Assembly: GCA_036268485.1 (NCBI GenBank)
Contig: DATAUC010000042.1
Location: forward strand, 184,556 to 248,555
Length of the DNA stretch: 64,000 nt
Direction: 5' to 3'
Source of the DNA: Bog-473 sp036268485
GTDB lineage: Bacteria; Actinomycetota; Acidimicrobiia; Acidimicrobiales; RAAP-2
Of the stretch, positions 43,321-51,635 are shown one piece after another. A program made the translations under genes and the position numbers. The notes under the pieces were generated by a model. The model made no database searches, had not been told where the DNA came from, and saw only the letters and a list, made by a program, of their open reading frames with translations. How positions within the stretch are numbered: position 1 is the stretch's first letter; each line of letters starts with the position of its first letter.

Positions 43321-44499
43321 ATGTTCATCAAATGGCTCAAGCGCGGGGTGGCGGTTCTGGTCGCCATTGCCCCGGTTGCCGCGGTATGCGTTGTTGAGGG
43401 TGGGCCAACGGCGGCGGTGTCGACGCTGCCCCACGCGGTTCTGGCCAGTGCGGTGTTGACCAACGTGGAGTCGTCCAGTCCGGATGTACTGACATACGAC
43501 GAGCAAACTGTGGGGCTCAATGCCAACCACGGCTTTCTGACTGATCAGAACCTGTTCATCGGAGACAACGGCGGCGGATTGACATGGGGAGGGTATGCCC
43601 CTTGCCGACTGACCAGCGTCGCGGTCACCCTCAGCAACGGTGTGCACGAGAACTTCGGCCCGGCAAGCACCGGTACAATCGCCCCACTGGGCGTCGGCGT
43701 GTATTCCGTTGTGGCGACCGGAGTGAATTGCACGAACACCGAGGGTGCCATTGGATTGGCCGCATTGCCCAGCGGTGCCGGGTACTACATCGGCCAGAAC
43801 TCCCTTGGCTGGCTCTCCTACGGAAATGTCTTCATGGCAAGCAACCCGGTAATCCCCGTCAACAACACCGTTCCCTTCCACATTGCGGCATTGGCTGTAG
43901 TCCCAGCCTCCACGAAAACCGACGGCCTCATGGAAGTGAATGAACAAGGAGGCGTGTATGCCTTCGGTGCTGCGCCATTTCTCGGTTCGATTACCGCTCC
44001 GCTCAATGCCCCAATCGTGGGAATCGCTTACACGCCAGACGGCAACGGATACTGGATGGTCGCTTCGGACGGTGGTGTCTTCACGTTCGGCGACGCCAAG
44101 TTCTACGGCTCCATGGGGGGCACGCGCTTAAATCAACCGATTGTCGGCATGGCCGCCGACAACGCCACCGGAGGGTACTGGTTGGTGGCGGCTGATGGGG
44201 GCATCTTCTCCTTCAATGCTCCGTTCCACGGAAGCACCGGGAACATCAAGATCAACAAGCCCATCGTGGGCATGGAGGCAGCCCCAGACGGTTCGGGGTA
44301 TCGCTTCGTGGCCAGCGATGGCGGGATCTTCTCCTTCAACCTCCCATTTGAAGGAAGCCTGGGTGGGAATCCTCCGTCCAGCCCGGTTGTCGGCATGGCC
44401 GCCTTCGGCGAAAACGGATACTGGTTGGTGGAGCACAACAACGCCGTCCAGGCGTTCGGTTCGGCCCCCACGTTGACCGAAAAGACGAGCCCCTTCTAG
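43321..44499 (+). CDS. Secreted beta-propeller-like repeat protein
   Basis: 392 residues, ATG preceded by AGGAGGG. A signal peptide (FIKWLKRGVAVLVAIAPVAAV) leads to a region of about 180 residues with single cysteines, then four to five repeats of about 47 residues of the form GYWMVASDGGVFTFGDAKFYGSMGG followed by PIVGMA. This repeat is common in secreted actinobacterial proteins and probably forms a beta-propeller. Extracellular location is likely; substrate or partner unknown. The last repeat is degenerate (WLVEHNNAVQAFGSA). Confidence 0.85.
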   Translation: MFIKWLKRGVAVLVAIAPVAAVCVVEGGPTAAVSTLPHAVLASAVLTNVESSSPDVLTYDEQTVGLNANHGFLTDQNLFIGDNGGGLTWGGYAPCRLTSVAVTLSNGVHENFGPASTGTIAPLGVGVYSVVATGVNCTNTEGAIGLAALPSGAGYYIGQNSLGWLSYGNVFMASNPVIPVNNTVPFHIAALAVVPASTKTDGLMEVNEQGGVYAFGAAPFLGSITAPLNAPIVGIAYTPDGNGYWMVASDGGVFTFGDAKFYGSMGGTRLNQPIVGMAADNATGGYWLVAADGGIFSFNAPFHGSTGNIKINKPIVGMEAAPDGSGYRFVASDGGIFSFNLPFEGSLGGNPPSSPVVGMAAFGENGYWLVEHNNAVQAFGSAPTLTEKTSPF

Positions 44500-44525
44500 T
44501 TGGCCCAGAGCTGCAGGCCAGATTG

Positions 44526-44864
44526 TCAGGCGCAGCGGATACAGCGAGTGGAGGCCGGTCGGGCTGCCAATCGCTCCGACCCGATTTGCTGACCGCAGGC
44601 CGTGCAGATGCCGTAGTTATCGGACCGAGCTCGTTCCATCGCCTGCTGCAACTCTGAGCGATAACCGATCGCATCGGCCAGGAGCGATCCGACGAGTTCT
44701 CGTTCAAACGCAATGGTCGATCCTTCCGGATCGTGCTCGTCGTCGGCGTTGCTATCGACCGAGGCATTGACGACGGCATCGCGTTCTTGTTGCAACTCGT
44801 CGATACGCTGGGTGGTTCGTTCGATTTCTTCAGTGAGACGAAGAATCGCAGGTTGCTTGGCCAT
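44526..44864 (-). CDS. DksA/TraR-type zinc finger protein
   Basis: 112 residues. N-terminal coiled coil (RLTEEIERTTQRIDELQQERDAVV), then EGSTIAFERELVGSLLADA, and a C4 zinc finger CTACGQQIGSERLAARPASTRCIRC at the C-terminus. Such proteins bind RNA polymerase through the secondary channel or act as related small regulators. The ATG at 44864 fits the family length. It lies 23 bases downstream of a small secreted protein gene. Confidence 0.88.
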   Translation of the reverse strand: MAKQPAILRLTEEIERTTQRIDELQQERDAVVNASVDSNADDEHDPEGSTIAFERELVGSLLADAIGYRSELQQAMERARSDNYGICTACGQQIGSERLAARPASTRCIRCA

Positions 44865-44887
44865 CGGCGCCGTAAGGGAGAGGTTGC

Positions 44888-45325
44888 TCAGGTCTTGGGC
44901 TGGGTCACCCTGAGCAGCCACTCGCAGTGGTCGGCCGATTTCACGACGATGGAGTACGAGCCAGATTCCTTGTAGTTGGTGGTGCCGGACTTGGCGAAAC
45001 CGGACCCGACCACGGTATGAGCGGCGGCAGTCTTGTGAGCCCGCTTCACCTGGAATCCAAATGCGCTTTGTGTGATGCATTGGAAGGCATACCCCACATG
45101 CCACGAGGCCGCGGAGATCTTGAATGTGTGGGTTGACGCATTGCCCGAACCGCGCACGGCCAGGACGGTGCGCTGGGGCGGGGTCTTGGCGTGCGTGGCG
45201 TGCGTGGCGTGCGTGGCGTGCGTGGCGGCGCCAGCGGAGCCTGGCCCCAGGAGGACGCAGGCGGCCACCAGGGCTCCGGATGTGCAGGCCAGCAGGGGTG
45301 ACTTCACGCGATGAGTATTGCTCAC
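44888..45325 (-). CDS. Small secreted hypothetical protein with ATH repeats
   Basis: 145 residues. A signal peptide (LLACTSGALVAACVLLGPGSAGA) is followed by a tripeptide repeat ATHATHATHATHA (encoded by a 9-base DNA repeat), then a domain with two cysteines (QCITQSAF, DHCEWLL) that could form a disulfide. Likely exported. No family is recognised. It lies between the acyl-CoA synthetase and the DksA-like gene on the same strand. Confidence 0.75.
   Translation of the reverse strand: MSNTHRVKSPLLACTSGALVAACVLLGPGSAGAATHATHATHATHAKTPPQRTVLAVRGSGNASTHTFKISAASWHVGYAFQCITQSAFGFQVKRAHKTAAAHTVVGSGFAKSGTTNYKESGSYSIVVKSADHCEWLLRVTQPKT
45187..45222 (+). repeat. Four tandem copies of a 9-base unit (TGGCGTGCG)
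   Basis: Four perfect copies inside the minus-strand secreted protein gene, encoding Ala-Thr-His repeats just after the signal peptide. Copy number could vary between strains without breaking the frame. Confidence 0.85.
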
Positions 45326-45341
45326 CCGGCGAGGCTTGCCA

Positions 45342-47018
45342 TCAGATGACCCGGTCAGCCACAGCGGCCTCGAGGGCGGCCGCTTCCTCGGGTTGAAGCA
45401 CCTCGAAACCCGATCCCTTGCTGGGCTGCCACAACACCGGATCGGCGCAGTTCCACCGTTCGGCCCGCAGCGCCCGCTTGAGCACCTTGTTGGTGGCCGT
45501 GATGGGCAGCGCAGGCGTCATGCGTACGAAGCGGGGCGCCCACTTGGTTCCGAGGTCTCCCTGCTCGGCCAGGAAGGAGGCCAGGACGTCCGGGTCGAGG
45601 GAGTCGATCCCGGGTCGCACCTGCACCGCCGCCATGACCTGGTCGCCCACCACGGGGTCGGGCACGGCGTAGACGGCAGCCAGGACCACGTCGGGATGGC
45701 GTTGCAGGATGCGCTCGATGGGGGCCGAGGCGAAATTCTCCCCGTCCACCCGGAGCCAGTCGTGGTCGCGCCCGGCGAAATAGAAGAAGCCGACCTCATC
45801 GCGGTAGGCCAGGTCGCCGGTCCAGTACCAGCCCTCTCGAAGTCGTGCGCTCTGGGCATCGTCATTGCGCCAATAGCCCTCGAAGCCGGCGCCGCCGGCC
45901 TTGGACACCAGCTCGCCGATGGCCTCCTCGGCGTTGAGGATCCGCCCCCGTTCGTCGAAGCGGGCCGGCGGACATTCCTCACCCGTGTCGGTGCTGAGCA
46001 CCACCGTGCCTTCGGGGGCCCGGCCCAGCGCGCCGGGGGGCGTGTCGGGGGTCCGGGCCACCGTGGCCCCGCCTTCGGTGGATCCGTAGGCGTCGGTGAC
46101 GGTGACATCGAAACGCTCGGCGAAGCGGGCCACGTCGTCGGCCGAGCCCTCGTTGCCGAAGGCCCGGATGAGCGGATTGTCGGCATCATCAGGCCGCTCG
46201 GGCGTGGCCAGTATGTAGGCCAGGGGTTTGCCGACGTAATTGAAGTAGGTGGCTCCGGCCGCCCGTACGTCGGGCAGGAAGCCAGAGGCGGAGAACCGAC
46301 CCGACGATGGCAAGGCAAAAGTGGCACCGGCCATGAGCGCGGGACCCCAGCCGGCCATGAGGGCATTGGAGTGGAAGAGGGGCATGGAGAGGTAGCAGAC
46401 GTCGTCGGGGGTGAGGGCGTACATCTGGGCCACGATGGCGCCGATGCGGGCCAGCCGGCCCTGGCTGCACAGGCAGGCCTTGGGCGCCCCCGAGGTGCCC
46501 GAGGTGAAGAGGAGGTAGCCCAACGTCTCGGGGGTGACGTCGGGGTTGAGTACGTCGGCCGCTGTCGTGCCTTCGTGGGGGGAGAGGGCGGTGGAGGCGT
46601 TGGGCGCATCGACGAGGAAGACGTGAGGATTGGCGGGGGCAACCGTCCCGATCACGTCGCCAATGACGAGGCCGTCGACCAGCGGGAACGAGGTGGTATC
46701 GGTGATCAGGAGCTGACATTCGGTGTGGCTGAGGTCACGGGCCAGTTCGTCACCCCGGTGGGTCGGGTTGGCTCCGACGATGACGGCGCCGACCAGTGCG
46801 GCCGCCTCCAGCCAGTAGATGAACTCGGGCACGTTGTCGAGCATCACGGCCACGTGGAAGGGGCCAGGGGAGCGGTTGGACAGGAGCCAGGCGGCCCGTT
46901 GGGCGGCCCGGTCGACCACCTCGGCGTGGGTCAGTCTGAGGTCGCCACAGATCAGCCCAATTGTGTCGTCGTGGGCCCGGGCGGCCACGGCGCCAGCGAT
47001 CGTTTCCGATTGGTCCAT
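45342..47018 (-). CDS. Acyl-CoA synthetase, FadD17-like
   Basis: 558 residues of the AMP-forming acyl-CoA synthetase family. The ATP loop is FTSGTSGAPKACLCSQG, the A5 motif is DAYGSTEG, the A7 motif YWTGDLAYRDEVG and the catalytic lysine region TNKVLKRALR. FadD17 of M. tuberculosis activates steroid side-chain acids. The resemblance, and divergent pairing with an LLM gene across a KstR-like site, favour a steroid-acyl substrate. Other long-chain fatty acid substrates cannot be excluded. Confidence 0.9.
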   Translation of the reverse strand: MDQSETIAGAVAARAHDDTIGLICGDLRLTHAEVVDRAAQRAAWLLSNRSPGPFHVAVMLDNVPEFIYWLEAAALVGAVIVGANPTHRGDELARDLSHTECQLLITDTTSFPLVDGLVIGDVIGTVAPANPHVFLVDAPNASTALSPHEGTTAADVLNPDVTPETLGYLLFTSGTSGAPKACLCSQGRLARIGAIVAQMYALTPDDVCYLSMPLFHSNALMAGWGPALMAGATFALPSSGRFSASGFLPDVRAAGATYFNYVGKPLAYILATPERPDDADNPLIRAFGNEGSADDVARFAERFDVTVTDAYGSTEGGATVARTPDTPPGALGRAPEGTVVLSTDTGEECPPARFDERGRILNAEEAIGELVSKAGGAGFEGYWRNDDAQSARLREGWYWTGDLAYRDEVGFFYFAGRDHDWLRVDGENFASAPIERILQRHPDVVLAAVYAVPDPVVGDQVMAAVQVRPGIDSLDPDVLASFLAEQGDLGTKWAPRFVRMTPALPITATNKVLKRALRAERWNCADPVLWQPSKGSGFEVLQPEEAAALEAAVADRVI

Positions 47019-47061
47019 CTCAACTCCGAACGTCCCTGACCTGGGAAGGTGTCCCCATTAT

Positions 47062-47075
47062 TGGAACACGTTGCA
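47062..47075. promoter_or_regulatory. KstR-like operator between FadD17-like and LLM genes
   Basis: TGGAACACGTTGCA. The AAC-NN-GTT core is kept and the flanks are partly symmetric. It lies 44-57 bases upstream of the synthetase start and 82-95 bases upstream of the LLM start, so one site could serve both. Confidence 0.5.
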
Positions 47076-47156
47076 TTTTAGTCGATGCGGTGTTACCTTC
47101 GCTGGAACGCACCGCGGAACGGTCCGCGGCCCCGTACAAGAGGACGTGTCCACCCC

Positions 47157-48287
47157 ATGGAATTCGGGATCTTCAACGCTGCGTGCCTGCTGCCGAAGTA
47201 TCGAGAAGCACACGGTGCCAACGCCGAGCACGACCGCATCATGGACGAAGTGAACTTCATCGTGGCCGCCGACAAGGCCGGCTTCAAGTACACCTGGGCC
47301 TCCGAGCACCACTTCCTCACCGATTACTCGCACCTGTCGGCCTCCGAGTCCTTCCTCGCCTTCTGCGCCGCCAAGACCTCCAATATCCACATCGGCTCGG
47401 GCATCTTCAACATCACGCCCCCGGTGAACCACCCGGCTCGCATCGCTGAGCGGGTGGCCATGCTGGACCACCTCTCGGGCGGTCGCTTCGAGTTCGGCAC
47501 CGGCCGGGGATCGTCGACCACCGAGCAGCGCGGCTTCGGCATTGAGGACCCGGACCTGACCCGCGAGATGGTGGCCGAAGTGCTGCCGCAGCTCGTGCGC
47601 ATGTGGAAGGACGAGGAGTACAGCTATGACGGCAAGTTCTTCTCCATGCCCCAGCGCAACGTGCTGCCCAAGCCCTACTCCAAGCCCCACCCGGCCATCT
47701 GGATGGCCGCCGGCAGCCCGTCCACCTTCGACCTGGCCGCCGAGCTCGGTGTCGGCATCCTGTGCTTCGGCTTCTCCACGCCGGACCAGCTGACTCCGCT
47801 GATTGCCCGTTACAAGGAGAAGATCGAAGACTGCAAGGACCCGGTGGGCGCCTACGTCAACAACAACGTGATGGTGACCACGCAGATGATCTGCATGGAG
47901 GACGGGGCCAAGGCCCGTAAGGCCTTCCTCGAGTCGGAGTCGAACTACCACTTGAGCCTGGTGTTTCGTTACCTCGACACATTCCCCAAGCCCAAGGGTC
48001 TGCCCGAGTGGCCCGAGATCGTGCCCGGTTTGGATGCCGCCACGCTGGATCTGGCCATTGGGGCCGGTCAGATCGCCATCGGCTCGCCGGACGAAGTATC
48101 GAAGGCCATCGAGACCTACGCGGCGACCGGAGCCGACCAACTGTCCTTCGGCATGCTCTCGACCTCCATGGAGATCGACGTGTGCGAGGAAGCAGTCGAG
48201 ACCTTCGGCAAGCACGTGCTGCCGAACTTCGACAAGGACCCGATCCACAGCACCACCAAGCAACGTCTGGCGGCCGGGGGCAGCTGA
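47157..48287 (+). CDS. LLM class flavin/F420-dependent oxidoreductase
   Basis: 376 residues of the bacterial-luciferase-like family: MEFGIFNAACLLP, TWASEHHFLTDYSHLS, IGSGIFNITPPVNHPARIAE, then MLDHLSGGRFEFGTGRGSSTTE. The sequence is closer to flavin-dependent alkanal-type monooxygenases than to the two LLM proteins at 31171-33151. An ATG at 47157 is chosen; an upstream in-frame start lacks homology. Coupling with the FadD17-like gene through a shared operator suggests a steroid or lipid substrate. Confidence 0.9.
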   Translation: MEFGIFNAACLLPKYREAHGANAEHDRIMDEVNFIVAADKAGFKYTWASEHHFLTDYSHLSASESFLAFCAAKTSNIHIGSGIFNITPPVNHPARIAERVAMLDHLSGGRFEFGTGRGSSTTEQRGFGIEDPDLTREMVAEVLPQLVRMWKDEEYSYDGKFFSMPQRNVLPKPYSKPHPAIWMAAGSPSTFDLAAELGVGILCFGFSTPDQLTPLIARYKEKIEDCKDPVGAYVNNNVMVTTQMICMEDGAKARKAFLESESNYHLSLVFRYLDTFPKPKGLPEWPEIVPGLDAATLDLAIGAGQIAIGSPDEVSKAIETYAATGADQLSFGMLSTSMEIDVCEEAVETFGKHVLPNFDKDPIHSTTKQRLAAGGS

Positions 48288-48295
48288 GTCGGGGG

Positions 48296-48601
48296 TTAGG
48301 CCGCCACGTGCACGATGGTGGCCACCAGAATCGCCCCACCGAGGAGGCGGCGAAACGGGTTCACGCCGCGCAGCAACTCGTCGATGGCCCACAGGATGAG
48401 GGCCGTCTCGCCGATGATCTGCACAGCGTCCTTGGTCGTGCCGTGCAGATGCACCACGTGAGGGAGCGCCGCGGCGACGATGTAGATGCCCAGTCGGACA
48501 TTGGGCCGCTGGGCCACCGTGATCCCGCCGCGGCGGCGGTTGACGAACAGCCACCGAGCCAGGCGCCGACCGGGTGATGGCTTCGCCGCGGTGATGGCCA
48601 A
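48296..48601 (-). CDS. Small membrane protein
   Basis: 101 residues from a TTG start one base after the preceding stop. The N-terminus is basic (RRLARWLFVNRRRGG), followed by two or three hydrophobic stretches (IYIVAAALPHVVHLHG; ALILWAIDELL; LLGGAILVATIVHVAA). Histidines lie in the membrane segments. No family recognised. It is cotranscribed with the MhuD-like gene, so a role in haem or iron handling is conceivable but unproven. Confidence 0.65.
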   Translation of the reverse strand: MAITAAKPSPGRRLARWLFVNRRRGGITVAQRPNVRLGIYIVAAALPHVVHLHGTTKDAVQIIGETALILWAIDELLRGVNPFRRLLGGAILVATIVHVAA

Positions 48602-48602
48602 G

Positions 48603-48935
48603 CTAGGCCTGACCGCTCCCGGTTGAGCCGCCGGATACTTCGTAGGACCACAACTCCGATGAGACCGAGACGGGCCCGCCGTGGGGGTTCGGACGGTCGG
48701 CGCCGGCATGGCCGTGAGCGAAGGCGGGCGAGCTCACCCAACTCTGGAAGGCCTCTTCGTCTCGCCAGCGGGTGACCACCAACCACTGCAGGCGGTCGTC
48801 GGTGGGGCGGAGGAGCTCGAAGCCTTCGAAGCCGTCCTGGTTATCGACGGCGCCGGCCCGAGCGGCGAAGCGCTTGCCCAACTCGTCCCCCGAGTTCTCC
48901 GGCACGGTGATGGCATTGATTTTGATGACGGTCAC
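48603..48935 (-). CDS. MhuD-like haem-degrading monooxygenase
   Basis: 110 residues of the antibiotic-biosynthesis monooxygenase (IsdG/MhuD) fold. It aligns closely with MhuD of M. tuberculosis: KINAI with Asn7, FQSW with Trp66, and LLRP at 41-44. The haem-ligating histidine region reads FAHGHAG (H74/H76), with a one-residue shift relative to MhuD His75. MhuD breaks down haem to mycobilins, releasing iron without CO. The C-terminus (YEVSGGSTGSGQA) is a short tail like MhuD's. Likely cytosolic dimer. Confidence 0.82.
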   Translation of the reverse strand: MTVIKINAITVPENSGDELGKRFAARAGAVDNQDGFEGFELLRPTDDRLQWLVVTRWRDEEAFQSWVSSPAFAHGHAGADRPNPHGGPVSVSSELWSYEVSGGSTGSGQA

Positions 48936-49168
48936 GTGCTGATCAGATCAGATTTTGGGCGGTGGAGCCCAATCGGGGTGATCGGGGGATCTTTCTGCTG
49001 TTGAGGCCCTGAGTTGGTTCAGTTCAGGTGCAGATTGGGTCCCGATCGGGTGCGGATGATTGCATGCCACCAAATTGGGTATTGGTGGGTGTAGACCAGA
49101 TATCGGGGAAAAAATAAAAACCGTAGTGACGATTCCGATCGGGCCGCTGCGGTCGAAATGAGGTTGAC

Positions 49169-49348
49169 ATGAGCATGCTCGTTAAGGAAAAGACGGACAG
49201 GGATTCGATTCCAGAGACCGAAGAAGTGGCCAGCCATGCCGCTACCATGCAGCAGTGCACGTTTGACTGGCGCCGCGATGAGAGCCATTGGCACTGCGTC
49301 CATGAGCGCGGTCACAAAGGACGTCACCGCCTCATTTCTGTCGACTAG
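49169..49348 (+). CDS. Small Cys/His-rich protein
   Basis: 59 residues, with AGG nine bases before the ATG. The C-terminal half has QQCTFDWRRDESHWHCVHER then GHKGRHRL: two cysteines and five histidines within about 25 residues, suggesting a metal-binding mini-domain. No family is recognised. It is in a 720-base gap otherwise without genes. The reading frame is short, so it may be chance. Confidence 0.45.
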   Translation: MSMLVKEKTDRDSIPETEEVASHAATMQQCTFDWRRDESHWHCVHERGHKGRHRLISVD

Positions 49349-49460
49349 GCCGGTCTCGGCCGGTTGTCCCGATTGAAGAGCGGCGGCCGGTAGCTGCGCT
49401 CTTCGTATTCGTACGATGCCGTTGATTTGATTCCGGCACTTTTTTGCTTGCCGTTTCGGG

Positions 49461-49656
49461 TGACTACTGACCAGAAGTCCAAAGACTCCTGGCGGTCAGA
49501 TCTGGAACCAACCAAGTCGCAACCGGGCGGAGACGCCCGGGCAACCCCGTCCCTTTACGGTGGTGAACAAGCGAGGGGGTTTGAGGGGACCCCCCGCTTC
49601 ATTCGCAAAAGTGGCGGGGCCCGAAGGGGGACCCGAAGAGAGCGGGGAGTCCCCAG
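49461..49656 (+). other. Structured leader upstream of the DUF2510 gene
   Basis: Several self-complementary elements precede the next gene: CCAG-A-AGTC / GACT-C-CTGG (49471-49492), CCGGGCG / CGCCCGG around a GAGA loop (49523-49540), GGGGG / CCCCC (49575-49579 with 49590-49595), and GGGGAGTCCCC (49644-49654) directly before the ATG, covering the only GGGGAG ribosome site. No named riboswitch is recognised. No gene is evident within it. Confidence 0.4.
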
Positions 49657-50046
49657 ATGGTTCTGTTCCTGATTCTGGCCGTGGTGTTCGGGTTTTGCGC
49701 CTACCGGGCGTCCGAGTCGTTCAAGATGAAGCGCCGGGTGACCCCGTGGGGACTGCCGTCCTGGGTTTGGGGCATCATCGGCTTCCTCTCGCTCCTGCTG
49801 TGGGCCATCCTCTTCTTGATTGCCCGTAAGACGACCAAGGATCCCGTGCTCAATGAGTCGGGTCAGGTGGCGACCAGCGTGCCCGAGGGTTGGTACCCCG
49901 ACCCCAGGAGCGAGCACGAGCTGCGCTACTGGGACGGTTCGGCATGGACGGCCCGGGTCGAAGACGCCGGTGTGGAGCACAGTGACGTCGCAGCCGTTGA
50001 GGCTCAGCACGCTGATGTCGAGCACGCTGACTCCGACGCTCACTGA
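49657..50046 (+). CDS. DUF2510 membrane protein
   Basis: 129 residues. Two hydrophobic segments (LFLILAVVFGFCAY; WVWGIIGFLSLLLWAILFLI) are followed by the DUF2510 motif PEGWYPDPRSEHELRYWDGSAWT and an acidic, histidine-containing tail with an approximate repeat (VEHSDVAAVEAQHADVEHAD). DUF2510 is a small actinobacterial domain of unknown role often attached to membrane proteins. It precedes a CPBP protease by 19 bases in the same direction. Confidence 0.87.
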   Translation: MVLFLILAVVFGFCAYRASESFKMKRRVTPWGLPSWVWGIIGFLSLLLWAILFLIARKTTKDPVLNESGQVATSVPEGWYPDPRSEHELRYWDGSAWTARVEDAGVEHSDVAAVEAQHADVEHADSDAH

Positions 50047-50065
50047 GTAAGGCACCGAGAAGACG

Positions 50066-51055
50066 ATGACTCTCGACGTGACCGGCACGAGCGCGGGGCT
50101 CAACGAGCTAGCGCCGCCTGCAGTGCTGCCGGCCGCAATGTCGGCGCCAGCCGCAGCATCACCCCCACCGCCCGAAGCGAAGCAACGGCGGTCCGGTTCC
50201 CGTCCGGTGACGGACTCCAAACTGCGACGTCTCTACGGCCTCGAGACCTGGGTGGTCCTTTCCATCTTTCCGCTCGGCGCCACGCTGACGGCCATCACCT
50301 TCTTGTGTTTCCACTGGACGACCGGAAGCAATGACTTCGACGCCGGTGCGATCATTCCGCATCAGCCCGTGCTCACCGTGGCGCTTTCCTGTGCCTACGT
50401 GCTGTCGGACTTCGCCGCTGCCGCCCTGGTGCTCTTCTTGCTCTTCCGCAATGGGGAAGGGTCACGCTCGATCGGTCTGGACAAGTCGCGCCTGCGCAAG
50501 GACCTGGCGCTCATGCTGCCGATCTGGATCTTCGTGTTCGTTGTCCCCCAGTTCATCGGGATCGCCATCGTCAAGGGTGCGCATCTGCCGACGTTCGGTG
50601 TGGCGTCCCCACCGGTGCCCACCGGCTTTGTGGCCGTCGGCGTGTTGCGCAGCCTGTCGGCCGGCGTGGTCGAAGAGATCGTCGTGTTGGGCTACCTGCT
50701 ACGCCGTCTGGAGCAGCGGGGCTGGTCTCCGACGGTGGTGGTCTTGGTGGCCGTACTGGTGCGGGTGTCGTACCACCTCTACTACGGCCCGGGTGTGATT
50801 CCGATCGTGCTGTGGGCCACGGCATCGGTGATCATGTATCGCCGGGTGCGGCGCCTGCTGCCGTTCATCCTCTGCCACTTCGCCTGGGATGCCAACATCA
50901 CGTTGCACCACTACACGCGTGTGGGGTCGTACATCTTCGGCGGTACGTTTTTCTTGTCCATCTTGGTGGCGTGCATCTTCTGGACCCGCAAGGACTCCGG
51001 TGGGCCGGAGATTCCCGAGCTGTCGTTGCTTTCGCCGCCCAGTTGGGCGGCCTGA
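50066..51055 (+). CDS. CPBP family intramembrane metalloprotease
   Basis: 329 residues. A disordered Ala/Pro-rich N-terminus of about 45 residues and a basic stretch precede about eight membrane segments. Motifs: VVEEIVVLGYLLRRL (EE catalytic pair), VRVSYHLYYGPG and ILCHFAWDANIT, the histidines of the active site. A second, unrelated-looking CPBP protein lies at 1251. Cotranscription with the DUF2510 gene is likely. The substrate is unknown. Confidence 0.9.
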   Translation: MTLDVTGTSAGLNELAPPAVLPAAMSAPAAASPPPPEAKQRRSGSRPVTDSKLRRLYGLETWVVLSIFPLGATLTAITFLCFHWTTGSNDFDAGAIIPHQPVLTVALSCAYVLSDFAAAALVLFLLFRNGEGSRSIGLDKSRLRKDLALMLPIWIFVFVVPQFIGIAIVKGAHLPTFGVASPPVPTGFVAVGVLRSLSAGVVEEIVVLGYLLRRLEQRGWSPTVVVLVAVLVRVSYHLYYGPGVIPIVLWATASVIMYRRVRRLLPFILCHFAWDANITLHHYTRVGSYIFGGTFFLSILVACIFWTRKDSGGPEIPELSLLSPPSWAA

Positions 51056-51076
51056 CAACCCGTTCGGCGGTGCTGG

Positions 51077-51628
51077 CTACAGGCGGAGCTCGCCCTTGAT
51101 GCAGTGCGCGTACACGGTGTCAGCGATGTCCTGCGGGGTGCCCTGACTGCTGTCGATGCGGTGGCGGGCATCGACACCTTGGGCCTCGAACTGACTCCAC
51201 AGATCACCGACGACTGCCTCGTCGTCGAGAGCCTCGGCATGTTGGGGCTCGGCCCGTCGGGTCTGCACCCGGCTCAGTACGGTGGAAAGCGGTGCGGTGA
51301 GCACGGCGTAATTGACGACAATGCCCAACGGCTCGCAAGCGGCGGCGAACAGATCGAGCATGAAGGGATAGAGGATTCCTTCGGCCACCGTGAAGTAGTC
51401 GCCGGCGGTGAACGTGGCCACGGCCGAGGCGGCAGCCGAGAGGACGACCCGATTCTGCTGATGGGCCTCGACCTTCCACGGATCGATGGCTCCGGTGCGC
51501 AGCGAGGCGAAGAACAGGTCCAGATTGAGGCAGCACGACTGGTCGGCATGGTCGGCTACCAGGGGCGCCACCGTGGTCTTTCCGCTGCCGGGCGACCCGG
51601 TCAGCAGGAGGAGTTGACCGAGGGGCAT
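51077..51628 (-). CDS. P-loop ATPase/kinase-like protein
   Basis: 183 residues from ATG 51628; an upstream ATG would overlap the preceding gene by 32 bases. Walker A GSPGSGKTT near the N-terminus, then LNLDLFFASLRTG and a helical second half. It resembles small AAA_33-type nucleotide or sugar kinases and uridine-kinase-like proteins. Substrate unknown. It lies downstream of the isochorismatase-like and FadD19-like genes and may be cotranscribed. Confidence 0.8.
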   Translation of the reverse strand: MPLGQLLLLTGSPGSGKTTVAPLVADHADQSCCLNLDLFFASLRTGAIDPWKVEAHQQNRVVLSAAASAVATFTAGDYFTVAEGILYPFMLDLFAAACEPLGIVVNYAVLTAPLSTVLSRVQTRRAEPQHAEALDDEAVVGDLWSQFEAQGVDARHRIDSSQGTPQDIADTVYAHCIKGELRL

Positions 51629-51635
51629 GCCTGCA

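Noticed and set aside
45318..47039. 573-codon plus-strand open frame over the FadD17-like gene
   Set aside because: The minus-strand product has every acyl-CoA synthetase motif; the plus-strand frame has none.
49019..49327. 102-codon minus-strand open frame in the gap after the MhuD-like gene
   Set aside because: No ribosome site or family; it overlaps the better-supported small plus-strand candidate. Kept open only as a weak alternative.
49461..49656. SAM-I/IV riboswitch
   Set aside because: Fragments such as GCAACCGG and GGGCAACCCC recall that class, but the closing GGTCA/TGACC helix and order of elements do not fit, and the downstream genes are not methionine-related.
49427..49672. 81-codon plus-strand frame upstream of the DUF2510 gene
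   Set aside because: Arginine-rich translation of the hairpin region, overlapping the next gene in another frame; no coding signal.
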